Assembly: GCA_030549775.1 (NCBI GenBank)
Contig: CM060178.1
Location: 72,502,152-72,566,151 of the forward strand
DNA: 64,000 bases
Reading direction: 5' to 3'
Source: Tamarix chinensis
Lineage: Eukaryota; Streptophyta; Magnoliopsida; Caryophyllales; Tamaricaceae
The notes under the pieces are model-generated. The model did no database searches. It saw only the letters and a list, made by a program, of their open reading frames with translations, and was not told the DNA's origin. Below are positions 47,401-59,721 of the stretch, one piece after another (positions within the stretch are counted from its first letter, which is position 1; every line of letters begins with the position of its first letter). The translations under genes were made by a program, and so were the position numbers.

Positions 47401-48110
47401 ATTGCCATTATGAATTATCTGTGAAAACTCTCTATGATCCTAGCATTCATTTGAAAAAGAACCAATGTTCTAGTTTTTCACAAGAAGAATATGCTAAAAT
47501 CATAGGCGGTCTAATGTTCTTCATGAACTGTACAAGACATGGCATTGCATATATTGTGAGTCAACTAAGTTAGTATACTCACATCCTATATAGAGATTAT
47601 TGGACTGTACTTCGTTGTTTACTTAGATACCTTAAGGTTACTAAGGATTGGTGTTTGCATTTTTGTAAATTTCTTACTCTGTTGGAAGAATTTATTGATG
47701 CTAATTGAATTTCAGATAACAATGATGTCAGTTCCTACAGTGATGTGTTTTCACATTGGGAGGAGTTGTGTTGTAGATAGAGTTTATTGCCCTTGAGTTA
47801 GTAGGTTAAGAGGCAAAATGTTGGAGGAACCTATTGGCAGTTGTTCCATTATGGAGGAAACCTAAAGTGCAGGTTTCCTTGCATCATAATTCATAGGCAG
47901 CTATATGTATTTTCAAGAACAATGTGTATAATGGTAAAAGGAGATGAATTTATATAAGACACGGTTATGTACAAGAACTATTGTAGAACGGTGTGATCTC
48001 CTTAGAGTTTGTTAGATCGGAGAGAAATCAAGAATATTCTCTTACAAAAGGCTCTAATGAGGAGAATTATCCTCCAATCATTGAGGGGGATGGGGCATAA
48101 GCCTTGAGTT
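47401..48110 (+). pseudogene. Copia-B RNase H and polyprotein end
   Basis: Contains FMNCTRHGIAYIVSQLS (about 47520-47570), the FSHWEEL...FIALELV region, and the YNGKRR...RHGYVQELL tail ending near 48060 with LTKGSNE. It corresponds to 6401-7170 in Copia-A. Stops and frameshifts throughout. Confidence 0.68.
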
Positions 48111-48373
48111 GAGGAAAGTATGGTGGATACCACTCGTGGTCAAGCAAAACCATATGATTACTCTATTGCACCACAGTCTCATCCCTATGGCGCATGGTAG
48201 TGCTTTAACTGTAGGTTAAGCTTAGTTTCTTAATGAGTTCATAACCCAAATATTGGGTGATTCTAATGAGATGGATTTGATGAACTCACCGCTTAACATA
48301 ATTGAGGTTGAGCACTTTTATGCTCTTAATGAATACATGGCCTTTTATGGTAGTGTTTAATGAACACATATTG

Positions 48374-50370
48374 TTACATATTTTATAATTTTTTATCTTA
48401 GCTTTTGGTCTTTTATTTAAACAATAGATGAGGTTGATTATAATTTTGTGTTTAAGTGATAATAATCTCGTATATTTAATTATTTGAGCTAAAATAATAA
48501 TAATAATAAATTGATATGATTAAGTTATGAAATTGTTTATTAATTTTTCTAATTTTATTTTATAGGTAAAATTGGAAAAAAAAATTTAGGCAAGCTTGAA
48601 AGAGGGAGCTTGGTGCAAAGAGAGGGGCCAACGACCAAAGAAAGACAAAGAAAAAATATAAAGGCGCAAAGTGCTAAAAATAAAAGGGGAACATAGGGTA
48701 AACCAGAGAGGAGGGCTAACAGAATAAAGAAAAAAGGAGCAATGCATAGAAATGAGAAGAAAAAAAAAGGTGGGGGATAGTTAGGCAGCAGTGAGAGGGT
48801 ATGAAAAAGAGAAAAAACAAGTAGAGGAGAGAAGTAAAGAAGAGAGAAGGTAAGGCGTACGTCCGAGAGACAAAAAGGAGTTATAGGGAGACTAGGAGTA
48901 GGAGAGTAGGAGAAGAAGAGAGAGAAAGAATGATGACATGGGGAATAGAGGAGAGAGAGTGCACTACAGAGAGAGAGAAAAGATCTAAAAGAATTTATTT
49001 CAAATGAAAATAAGTAATTTTTCATCGGATTAAATTGCTAAAAATTTTATCTATATTTATTTTTTGTTATTTCTTTGTTTATTTCTTTGCTAAAATTTTA
49101 AATCTATTTCTAATATATATTTTTTATGTAATTTATTTATATATTTATTTTGACTAAATAAATAATTTCTACTAAGGAATAAATTGAAGCCTTAGACTAT
49201 AGTTCGAAGTGTAATATTAATCTTCTTTGTTTCATAAGATTATCATTTGACTCTAATTAAAATACTATAATTTATATGTGTATTTCTGTCGAGTATAATT
49301 TATATAGTGCATATCTCATTCTAGCCTCCTCATAGTGATATTGTGTAAAATTATATGCTTACTAGTTGGCTATATGAATATACAAGAATTCATATATATA
49401 AATTACAACTAAGTTAGATAATAATTTACCTAATAAATTTTTGATTCTAACCAGAATAATTAGACGTTTAGATATGTGTGATTCAAAGGAGGGGAGTACA
49501 ACTAGACACACTTGAGATGCTAGTTTGGATACTTAGACTGACATCATTTGGATTGTATTTAATGTTTGAAATCTAGTTAAATATAGGAGCCTATTCTTAT
49601 GACTATACTACTAAAATTTAATAGGATTTAATATTTGTGCTCTCTTGTATTATTCATTTCAGAGAAGTAATATAAGGTATATAGACATGTTTTTATCTTG
49701 CAACTCGGCCAGTCTCTTTCTTGCGATTAAAAGATGACTTAGAAGTAATTTTTATATTTTTACCTAGTCTAGTAGTGGATTTTGACTTTCCTAGCACATT
49801 TTTTATATTAGTATTCACCCATATTTATTTTCTAATTTATTTGATATTTATTATGGTAACACCCTGAGTCGATATGACCACGCATGGCTACCTTGGAGTG
49901 CTTTCAAATTGATCGGCAAGCCCCATAAATCAACACGGGTTTTTTCAAGGCACTTTGTCCTTACTCACACACTTCTCGAGAAATTTTTAGAACATTTTTT
50001 AAACTTATCAAAAGGGTCACTCATCTTGAAAATTGCTCCAAGAATAGTACGCTTGACTGTGGAGTTCTTAGGACGGTATACCATATTGATATAAGTAGCC
50101 AGATCAATCATTATAACACTCTACTAAATTTGGGATATTACCATTATTTTCTATTTTAAAATATTCATAATTATGTTTTTCTTATTATTTATTTTATTAT
50201 AATTTAGAGTCTTTTATTTTATTATTTGTAAGCTAGCTAAATTTAGATGAGTCACCTCAATCCCCTGCCTAGAATGATACCTTTATTTACCAATACTACT
50301 ATTGACAACAAGAGGGTTAAATTTTATGTTGGCTACAACTACACTAGTGCTTATGAGAGTCACTAAATAG
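48374..50370. mobile_element. LTR-like 2-kb insertion in the 3' region of Copia-B
   Basis: Comparison with Copia-A shows foreign sequence between CACATATTG (48365-48373) and GATTCACCC (about 50371). It holds a purine-rich block (48580-49000) and, near its right end, CAATCCCCTGCC...CTACTATTGACAAC, which resembles the 3' end of Tat/Athila-type LTRs. No protein domain. Boundaries are good to about 10 bp; I see no clear target duplication. The Cassandra LTR lies within it. Confidence 0.55.
49855..50142. mobile_element. Cassandra-type TRIM solo LTR carrying a 5S rRNA-like segment
   Basis: Ends GGTAACACCCTGAG and TTGGGATATTACC, one base each from the TGTAACACCC / GATATYACA ends expected for this family, flanked by a perfect 5-bp duplication ATTAT (49850-49854 and 50143-50147). 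At 50014-50069 the minus strand reads AGAACTCCACAGTCAAGCGT, then an intervening piece and AAGATGAGTGACCC, matching the A-box-to-C-box half of plant 5S rRNA (AGAACTCCGCAGTTAAGCGT ... GATGGGTGACC) with a few changes. Carrying 5S sequence in the LTR is the hallmark of Cassandra. It is a single LTR, so a solo LTR. Confidence 0.82.
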
Positions 50371-50691
50371 ATTCACCCACATGAATATAAAGGTGGATCT
50401 GCCTTCTATGAGAGACTAAAGGTTATCTTTCTAGAGCATTTATGAGTAACCAAAGTACATGCATGACCATTAAAAACACTTTTTTTACTATCGTGATATT
50501 TGTAGATTTTAAGGTAAGATATGTGTTGTGGGGGCCTCAGTCGAGGTACAAGTAGTTCAAGATTCATTCACTTCCCTAACATGTTTATTACCTCACTTCA
50601 CTACATATCAATTCAATCCTTATGACATTAGTACTTAAGTGTCATTTCTTCTTTTACTTAGAGATTCTTTTTTTTTTCATTAGTGGGGGAT

Positions 50692-51262
50692 TATTGAAGG
50701 TGATGGCAACTATCAGCCTTATTCTTTTCTTATCCCACATTGGTGGTATAAGAGGTTTTAGATCGATTTTTATACCCCATGTTCTAAGGCTATGCTTGAG
50801 AAATGTACCTGGATTATTTTAATCAGTTGCAAGTTAGGCTTAGACACACACACACACATGTGCCTTGCTACCCCCTGTCTAGTTTGGAATGGGCTAGGCA
50901 TGGGTGTGGTTTGTTCTTTGATCCCGAACCTTATGTTTTGCTTTCTACTTAGATTATTTCTACACTTTGGTTGTCAAAATCCTATTTTTCCTTCACTTTC
51001 TCAAACGTTATACTAACATTCTTCCTCTTTGTGCTTATCTTATGGGGATGTGGAATGGGTTACCATTACATTTTTTTTCTCCTATTTAAAAGAGTAGTAT
51101 CTTTCTTGAGGTGAGACTTTTTTTTTTGAACAACAACCTTTATTTTCTTCTTCAATTATTCTCAATTTCATACAAAAAAAGGGTAATTTTTCTGAAAATG
51201 TCAAACCTTTCATTCTTGAGTGTATGAGAATGAGAGGTGACGTGTCAGCCTTGGAGGCGAAC
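50692..51262 (+). repeat. Copia-B 3' LTR, left part
   Basis: Follows the polypurine tract, starts TATTGAAGGTGATGGC and aligns with 43567-44145 of the 5' LTR until GGAGGCGAAC, where LTR-3 is inserted. Includes an (AC)n run at 50845-50858. Confidence 0.8.
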
Positions 51263-52129
51263 TGTAATCCCCCAAAATTTTAAAAGTCTATAATTTAATA
51301 AATCACTTTTATTTGGGATAACTTAGCTTTTAAACTTTTTTAATTTAATTATTTTGAGGATTTTACCTTTTTAATTTATTTAATTTAACTAGTTTGTGGA
51401 TTTTTGTGTATATATAATTAGATGCGAATATTTAATAAATTAAAATAAATAAATTGTTATTTCATTATACCCATTCCATTTAAATAACATTTCAAACTAA
51501 TATTTTCTAAAATTTACCTTTAAAACAATATATTAAAATATATTAAGTTAAATTATTAAAATTTATTTATCTAACCCAAAAATCCTAATTTAAGAATTAT
51601 GGCAGAATAATGATTTATTAGGAAAATTAAGAAAATAAATTATTTTATTAAATAAAGATAAATCAATAAATAAATTATTTAGAAAATTTTGGACATGTTA
51701 CTAATTAAAATGGGAACTAAGGACAAATTATCCAAAATAGCCTAATTAATTTAAAAATGAATTTAATTATTATACTTAAAATAATTATTATTAAAATTAA
51801 ATATCTAAATTAAATATATAAACAAATAAAGACCAAATACCCCCAACCCAACCATTTTATCATTTTTCCTTTTCTCCCTTCTTTTCCTTTTTCTTTCTTC
51901 CTCCTTTATTTTTTTCCATCTCCCCCCCCCCCCCGGTTTGGGCCGGCCCGTCGGCCCAGACCTCCTTTCCCTCCCTGGCCCGTCTCATGCATTACCTCCT
52001 TCGCCCAGGTCGGCTGGTTCTTTTCTTTTTTTCTTTTCTCCCCCTGGACCGACCGTCCAATCGTCCCCTTCTTCTTCCCCGACCTGCAGCGCAACGGTAA
52101 TGTCGACCTGCAACCACTACAACAAACTG

Positions 52130-52285
52130 GACCATTAACGACCAATTTAGCGACCAATTTTTTTTTTATCGTTATTGATATATTATTAACGACCATTGTC
52201 AAAAGTTATCGTTAATGGTATATCTATTGCGACTAATATAATTTTTGGTCGTTAATCATTAATTTATTGGTCGTTAAAAAAATTT
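52130..52285. repeat. CACTA left subterminal repeat array
   Basis: Repeats of TTAACGACCA, GCGACCAATTT and the reverse form TTGGTCGTTAA, 10-12 bp each, the presumed TnpA binding sites. Confidence 0.8.
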
Positions 52286-52439
52286 AAGTTATATATATGT
52301 TTTATAATATTTTTTTTTTCAAATCTCTAAAATCCAAAAAAATAAAAATATAAAACACTTAATTACCCTTACTCCAAAAAAAAAAAAAAAATCCCGCGCC
52401 CTTTGATGCTCGTTTCAGCCCGTTTCAGCCCTTAAAAAA

Positions 52440-52830
52440 AATAACATCACATAACCGCGGGCCTGTGCCAAATTATATCAAATTTGAGCACAGCCTTCGT
52501 CTTCCCTCCCCGACCCTGCTCGACGACCACACCAGCAACGAGCAGCACCATGCCATCAACCGCCGTTTGAGCGTGCTCTTCCCGGACTGCACCACCACGC
52601 CATCAACCGCCGGTCGAGCAGACAGCCGCACCTCCTCGTCGTCGTCCAATACAGCAGCAACGGAGTAGCAGCAGCAGCCACCAGCAACGCACGACGACAG
52701 CCGCGGCGCGCCACCGTCCGACCTCCTCCACCTCCGCTAGTCACCGGCGAGTGGTGCTTGACCACCGACGAAGGTCCAGCACCCCTCACTCCCTCCAATT
52801 TCGCTGCAATACGTTTGGTATAAATACTCA
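52440..52830 (+). other. GC-rich block near the CACTA left end
   Basis: About 390 bp rich in CACC/CGCC/CAGCAG triplets, far more GC-rich than the rest of the element. Open in part on both strands (52465-52668 +, 52556-52831 -) but without a recognisable domain. It is likely the transcript leader/promoter region; a captured host exon is an alternative. Confidence 0.45.
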
Positions 52831-52843
52831 AACCCTAGCTTAT

Positions 52844-53800
52844 GTTTTGATTAATTTTAGATGAATTAGCTTATGATAAGGTAATTTAGTTGTTTAATTG
52901 TATATATATGTGTTGTATGAATGATTTAGAGTAGTTAATTGTATTGGTTATGGTTGATTTGTGAAAATTGGATTTGTGACCCGGCTATATCCGGATTTGT
53001 CGGTTTTATCCGATTTAGCTATTTTAGATAAATTGAATTTACAATATCCTTTAAAATGTATCTAATTTCATGTTAGAACTATCAATTTGAAATTTTTGTA
53101 CGAAATTAATCGGAATTGGATTCTTAGGTCAAAATTCTTGCGAAATTAAATTGGATTGTGTAATCGAGTTATTTTATTCAATTGATTATATAATTTGCAT
53201 TATATTATGTTTAATTTCATTTTCGACATGTCAATTTAAATATTTTAGCAAGATTTGACCGGATTTACAGTCCAAGCTAAAAAACCCTAATTATGTTAAA
53301 TTTGATGTTTCGTTTATTGTTTTAATCAATTGAGTACATGATAGATGCTATCTTGAAACTAAAATATTAGGAAGGGTTTTGATAGATGGTGGTGCTGAAG
53401 TTTTTCTTCATTACTTTATATTGTTATATAATCTCTTTGTTATGTCCTTAGAATATTTTCTATGTTAATTCATTTAAGAATTCTATAATCAATTGAATAA
53501 AATATGATGATGATCAACATTGACATTTTTTTTAACAAGAAATAAAATATGATATAATTGGTATAAAATATTGTTTTGATTAATTTTAAATGAATTAGCT
53601 TATGATAAGATAATTTAGTTGTTTAATTGTATATATATGTGTTGTATGAATGATTTAGAATGGTTAATTGTATTGGTTATAGTTGATTTGTGAAAATTGG
53701 ATTTGTGACTCGGCTATATCCGAATTTGTCGCTTTATCCGTTTTATATAAATTGAATTTACAATATCCTTTAAAATGTATCTAAGTTCATGTTAGATACT
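52844..53800 (+). repeat. Internal direct duplication in the CACTA leader
   Basis: About 250 bp at 52844-53085 (GTTTTGATTAATTTTAGATG to TTTCATGTTAGA) recurs at 53570-53800 with a few substitutions and a small deletion, 727 bp apart. The second copy lies just upstream of the coding ATG. Confidence 0.88.
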
Positions 53801-53931
53801 TTATTAATGATGTTTGGTATTATATTTTATAATCCTTCTCGGGTATTATTCAAAATGATAGTGTGCATATTTTATGTAATTGGCAATTATTTTCTAATTG
53901 TTATATTTATGCCTTTTTTTTCCTTTAGAAA

Positions 53932-54126
53932 ATGGCACCCAATAAGGAATGGATTCGCCTGGTTGATGATCGTTTTCATGATCCAGCATATTTGACTGGG
54001 GTTGAAGAATTCTTGAACTATGCATTTCAAAAAATTAATACAAATTTAATTAGATGTCCGTGTATCAATTGTGTTAACACCGATTCTAGAACTCGTGATA
54101 CTGTGAAAGCACACTTGATGCCATGA
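53932..54126 (+). CDS. CACTA transposase-associated domain exon
   Basis: Opens at ATG 53932, just after a TTTAG splice acceptor. MAPNKEWIRLVDDRF, YLTGVEEFLNYAF and IRCPCINCVN with the conserved CPC..C pattern identify the transposase-associated domain (PF13963), normally the N-terminus of the TnpD/TNP2 transposase. The 64-codon frame ends in TGA at 54124, right where the TnpA-like frame begins, so the main catalytic part of the transposase is absent. It may be spliced to the following exons, or be a remnant. Confidence 0.75.
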   Translation: MAPNKEWIRLVDDRFHDPAYLTGVEEFLNYAFQKINTNLIRCPCINCVNTDSRTRDTVKAHLMP

Positions 54127-54142
54127 GTGGAGTAGGCACATA

Positions 54143-55484
54143 GGTAAATTAGTTCGTGATCGCAACATAATGCCTATTCGAATCCAATCTTGGGACGCAG
54201 TTGAACAAAGACATAAGGACCACCTCTGGGCTGCAATGACGGTAATGAATTTGAAGTATTAATTTTGATATTGGCATTTACTTTTACCTGTGCTACTGCA
54301 AACCGTTTATATTTTTCCGTATAATAGTTTCTTTTGACTTGTTAATTTTTAGTTCCTCAATGTATATATATACTTTTGTGTTGTAGGAGAAGTTCTCCAA
54401 TGATGACATGGAGAGTTACAAAAATTCTACTCTTCGTCACATGAAAGACCTGTGGAACAATTGGAGGGGAGATAATCATAGAACTATTAAAGGCTTGGAT
54501 ATTCATGAACAATTGAAGCTTAAACCAACTACAATTGAAGAGCAATCCGATTGGGAGTGGCTGGTGAAATGTTACTATCATAGTCCAAAGTTTGTGGTAA
54601 ATCACTAATGAATAAGGAAAAATTTAGAAATATTTATATATTTGATTACCTTGCTAATTATTCTTCTCTTATTTATCATATAATACAATATATCTACACA
54701 GGAAATGAGCCAACGAAATACAAACAACCGCTTGATGATGGACAATAAATGTCTTCATCGTAGTGGCAGCAAGCCTTATCGAGCGATCGCCTATGATATG
54801 GTATATATTATATGTATTTGCCTATGAAACGCAAGATATGGCGTTTTCCAACACACTACTTTTGCCTTGTTTTTAATCCTTATAAATAAATGTTATATTA
54901 TCTAGGGGGGAAAAGATGGAAAACATCCAAATTATGGCACCGTTTATTTTGAAAGCCATAAAAAGGGTGAAGAAATAGCTACAGCCGAAGCTGCAGACAT
55001 CCATGTACACCTCTTTCCTGACTCTTATTTATTTTATTAGTTCTATATATATTTTGTTGTCTAACTAACATTCTTTGTCTTGAAGTCTCAAATTATTGAG
55101 GTCCAAGCTGCTGAACCCTCCCTTACTCATGTTGAGGTGGCTGAACGCGTGCATGGAGTGACTCGAACCAGGGGCTATGTTCCTGGCTATGGTGGTGGAG
55201 TGAAGCCTAGAGATATTAGAGGCCCTTACAAAGGTAAGAACAAGCTTTATGCAGATCTCAAGGCAAAGGATGCTGCTATTAAAAGAAAAGAAGAAGAGAT
55301 TGAGAAAAAGAATCAAGAAAATCGAGTGCTAAAAGAAAGAATGGACAAATGGGAACCTGTCATGGAGAAGATTTTGAAAAGTGCACGATTTCGATGCTTG
55401 ATGGAAAATGAAGAGAATATACATGATGATATAGAATACATGCTTGCTTCTCCATCTACATCAGAGGATACGGGGTGCCCTTGA
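54143..55484 (+). CDS. TnpA-like CACTA protein (PF03004 type), five exons
   Basis: Proposed exons: 54143-54241 (GKLVRDRNIMPIRIQSWD...AAMT), 54387-54597 (EKFSNDDMESYKNS...DWEWLVKCYYHSPKF), 54702-54800 (EMSQRNTNNRLMM...SGSKPYRAIAYDM), 54906-55004 (GGKDGKHPNYGTVYFESHKK) and 55086-55484 (IIEVQAAEPSLTHVEVAERV, GYVPGYGGGVKPRD and a coiled coil). Every junction has GT and AG at the proposed places. The order RDRNIMP, WEWL, SGSKP, HP..GTV.FE, GYVPGYG is that of plant En/Spm Ptta-type proteins, which bind the subterminal repeats. The C-terminal 70 residues are charged and coiled-coil like. The frame is free of internal stops. The start is unclear since no ATG lies just upstream in frame; splicing from 53932-54126 is possible. 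Confidence 0.78.
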
Positions 55485-57644
55485 AAATGAGGTTAGTTAA
55501 AATTGTTAAAGGAAAGTAATTATTATGAGTATTATTCTAACTAGTTGTCTAATAAGCTTAAGTAACTAGTTTAGATCTAAATAAATTCAAATAAGCTACA
55601 TATGGTTCCTATGGATGACTTTTTAAAATTAACAAGTATGATTTTGCTCTAGGTTACTGTTGCTACAGACGATGTGGATGTGCTTCAACAGATTACATTG
55701 CAGCTCTCTGGACATTTTTGTATAGGTTGGTTTTCTCCTGCTTTCTCTATATTTATATTTTTCCATTAAAACACATGCTGTGAAAAATGCATAATGCTAC
55801 AGATGTTCATAAATATTGATCCCAATTGTAATAAGCAAATCTAATAATTAAGAATCAGCATTTCAACAGAACTACATGCCCACATAACTTCTGCACAAAC
55901 CAGGGAAGCAAGACAGCAGCTTAAAGTGAAATTTTGTTTCATGGTCATTAATCAGTAACATTATCAAATACCACTCTAGTAGCTCCAGAACTGTACAACC
56001 AAGCATAGCAATGTCTTAACAGCATGCAATTTACCTATGCAATTTCTTACCTAATGATAGATAACAAACCTTGGAGACTATTATCAGAATTATAATTAGA
56101 ATCCAAATAATAATTAGACAAGCGAGACTGAAAAGCATGCTAGCATAATATGCTACTTCCCCATATTTAAACATTATCAGAGATAAGGTCAATAGAACAT
56201 ATTATCAGAAAAACATTATGTATTTCTCCTGCTTTGTTACTTCCGCTTTCCCCCTGGAGACTATCTCTTTGAAACAACAATCATTCAATCTACGCACAAA
56301 ATAACCCCGATAGGAAAATCATCTAACGGAATATAAAAATCATCTAGGTACAGAATGCTTCGGCTTCAATGCTGGCAATCATAAACAAAATAAAAACATG
56401 CAAAGAGGTTGAGAACAGCCCTATATGCTTTGCAACTGCCACTTAATCATAAATGAAACTGAATGACGAAAATTATAACAAGCAAGGTATTTCGGCCTCA
56501 ACTCCCACGCCATTAAATCAGGAATGCGAGGAGGCTTAAATGAACTCTAACTGCATTGCATCAGCCCTCAAAAGATCATTTCACAAAATTGAACGCTGTC
56601 TCGATTACCTAGAACAGAAAATTGTGAAAACTCGCTAGCGGGAAAAATAATGTTCAAAACTCGATTATAACAAGCAAGCTACCCCATAAACTTAGTTTAG
56701 ATGATTTAAATGATAGCCTAAGTTAGCTAGATTAGCCCTTTAAGCACAAGCAACAATTTTCAGAATGTAAGGGGGTATAGGGCTGCTAGGCTGTTAGTGT
56801 ATGAAATTTTGATGTTCGTGTACTAAATAGATTAAATTAGCAAAAACGCCGCACAGACAAGATTGAGGTCTCAAGAGAAAACAATAGATGAATAAATAAA
56901 AGCTTAGTATGCATGCCCATAACTGTTGAAAAAAATTAAAAATTTAAAGTAAATTAGTGTACTCTTCTGATATATTTGAAAACTGTGTGACAATTGATAA
57001 CCTGCATCCTCGTTAAATACTTTTAGTAAATATAGTTTTGTATATATTGTAGAAGTATAGGTGTAATTAATGCATGAATCATAGAAAAAATATTGTCTGA
57101 TACACTTTGTGACCAAAACACACCATATTAATTAGGTATTGAATCATTGATAACAGACTTAAGGAAACACACCATGATGATGCATGATCTAGGTTGTCGT
57201 AGTATAACACATTTAATAAGTTCGGATGTTATTGAATCATATTTATTTCCATTTTCATTATTTTCCTTGTATTTGGAGATTTCATTTTTTATATCTGATT
57301 TCATGAATTGCATGTTAAGGAAATTACTCATTGTTTATTTGATACTTATATTAATTATTATTTGTATATTTCTATTGTTGCAGATCCAGTTTATTTTGAT
57401 AAACTTACCAAGTCTATTGTATCCGATGGATAGAATGATTAATTCATAAGCAGCTGCTAATCATGATATTTTTGTAATGCAACGACATATTGTAGCTCTT
57501 TTGTAATATATTTATATTTGATCATAGCCGAAAATTGTACCGGACATTTGATACAAATTATTTGTATGAATATTTAGTTGAATGTTTAATTATAAACAGA
57601 TATTTAGAAAATTATATCTATATGTTAGAATGAATATATATGTA
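55485..57644 (+). other. CACTA 3' region: possible terminal exons and unassigned sequence
   Basis: A possible exon at 55653-55724 lies between CTCTAG and GTTGGT, and another at about 57383-57449 after TTGTTGCAG, ending in a stop at 57447. The stretch 55850-56720 is richer in C and A than the rest of the element and has no frame that I can assign; it could be captured host sequence or a long intron. Confidence 0.45.
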
Positions 57645-57800
57645 TGCAGGTACAAGATTTGAGAAGATCAAAATGGATATATATATAAATACATGCATAC
57701 AGGTACAGGTCTTGAGAAGATTGAAATGGATATATGTACGTATATATATACAGGTCTTCAAAAGATTGAAATGGATATATGTATATCCATATAGGTGCAG
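57640..57800 (+). repeat. Tandem repeats in the CACTA right arm
   Basis: Three copies, about 50-60 bp apart (57647, 57700, 57748), of CAGGTACAGGTCTTGAGAAG followed by ATTGAAATGGATATATGTA. Confidence 0.82.
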
Positions 57801-57864
57801 GGTTATAGATGAATATTGAAATGTTGATTATATATATTATTGAATATATAATTATGCCATTTGC

Positions 57865-58345
57865 GACCAATAAATTATGTCGCAAATAATGAATGAATTT
57901 TAGTATTGACGGAAAAATTAGTCGTTATTGGTGTGATACCTTTTTAATTACGATAAAAAAATTGGTCGTTAATATTATTTACGACAGTATATTTTATTCG
58001 TCGTTATTATTTTTAGCGACCAACATCATACGTTGTCGCTATTACTTTTAGCGATCAACGTCATAAGTTGTCGTTATTACTTTTAGCGACCAACACTTTG
58101 CGTCGTCGTTATTACCTTTAGCGACCAAAATTATACTCCGTTGTTATTACATTAGCGACCAACATAATATGTAGTCGTTATTGCTTTAGCGACCAAAAAA
58201 TTTTAGTTGGTCGTTAAAGCCTTTAACGAGGGAGCAATAACGACCACTGACGACCAACAAATTTTTTGGACGTTAATAGCTTTAGCAACCAAAATTTGGC
58301 CATTAACGACGAAATTTGTTGGTCGTTAAAAACCTTATTTCTGGT
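57865..58345. repeat. CACTA right subterminal repeat array
   Basis: About fifteen copies of TTTAGCGACCAACA / TTGTCGTTATTAC type motifs in both orientations, the counterpart of the left array and much longer. Confidence 0.85.
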
Positions 58346-59275
58346 AGTGAACCCCAAATTTCACCGACAACCACCAGCCCAGTGCCGACTGTCCTCCCCT
58401 ACCCTTCCCAGCATTTTCTTTCCCTTTTTCGACCCCAACAATCCCTATAGCTACCCTCCCCGTGTGCCCATCTCCTTTCCTCTTTCTCCCCTCCCTGACC
58501 TAACCTGCCATGGCAGTACTGCACCGCCTGCCACCGCCGGCCAGTGGTCCTGCCACACCTGCCCCGCGTGTCTTCTTCTCCCTTTGTCGTTTTCCCCCTC
58601 AATTAGCCTATAAATAACCCCCCATGGCAGCCATAATGGAGCTCCCTTTTCGCAGCCCAAAAAACTGCAACCGCTCGTCGCCGCCCATTCAGCCCCTTGT
58701 TCCGCCGCCTCCAGCGACCGCCGCAACAAACGCCGCCCACCGATACCATCCCTGCACCCTCCTCTACAAAACCAGACCACCACCACCCTTTGCCTCGCCC
58801 TGCACGTGCAGCCCCAGCCGTACAAAGTCACCACCCTGAACAACCCTCTCCAGCCCTTCGCCGCCCCTCATGCCGCCTCTTGCCGCCACCCTAGCCGCAA
58901 CCAACGCCTCTTCCACCCTCCAAAACGTCCAGCAGACCTCCCTCTACCTTCCCATACCTTCATCTTCCCCTACCTCCCTCTCCTTCTACCTCCCCTATTT
59001 TCCACCACCCTCCACCACGTTCGGTCGCCGCACCAACCACCGCACGTCGCCACTCCCAGCCACACCACCACCCTCATTCCACCCCTCTATCCCCTCTCCT
59101 TTAGCCTACACATTGATCTTTCCACCTCTCTTTCTCCTCCACCACCGCCGCCGTCGCCGCCTCGCGCCGCCACCGGTTCCACCACTGACCTTAGGTGGTT
59201 TTCCAACTTCCCCAGCCCTAAACTATTTTTTGTATAAGTGTTAATAAATTTTTCTAACATTAATGCTATTATCCT

Positions 59276-59721
<446 letters not shown>

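Larger units (their letters stand above)
52115..58349 (+). mobile_element. CACTA (En/Spm-type) DNA transposon, 6.2 kb
   Basis: Ends CACTACAACAAACTGG and (reverse complement) CACTACCAGAAATAAGG, flanked by a perfect 3-bp duplication AAC (52112-52114 and 58350-58352), as expected for the superfamily. Both ends carry arrays of a GCGACCAA/TTAACGACCAA subterminal motif in opposite orientations. It encodes a transposase-associated domain and a TnpA-like (PF03004-type) gene, but no TnpD/TNP2 catalytic transposase, so it is non-autonomous. It is the youngest insertion in this stack. Confidence 0.93.

Noticed and set aside
48555..49025. 156-codon minus-strand open frame rich in leucine, serine and phenylalanine
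   Set aside because: Product of the purine-rich block in the 2-kb insertion; no domain.
58266..59244. Proline-rich open frames after the CACTA element
   Set aside because: Same pyrimidine-rich LTR block, in LTR-3; the first of them even starts inside the CACTA end and crosses its boundary.
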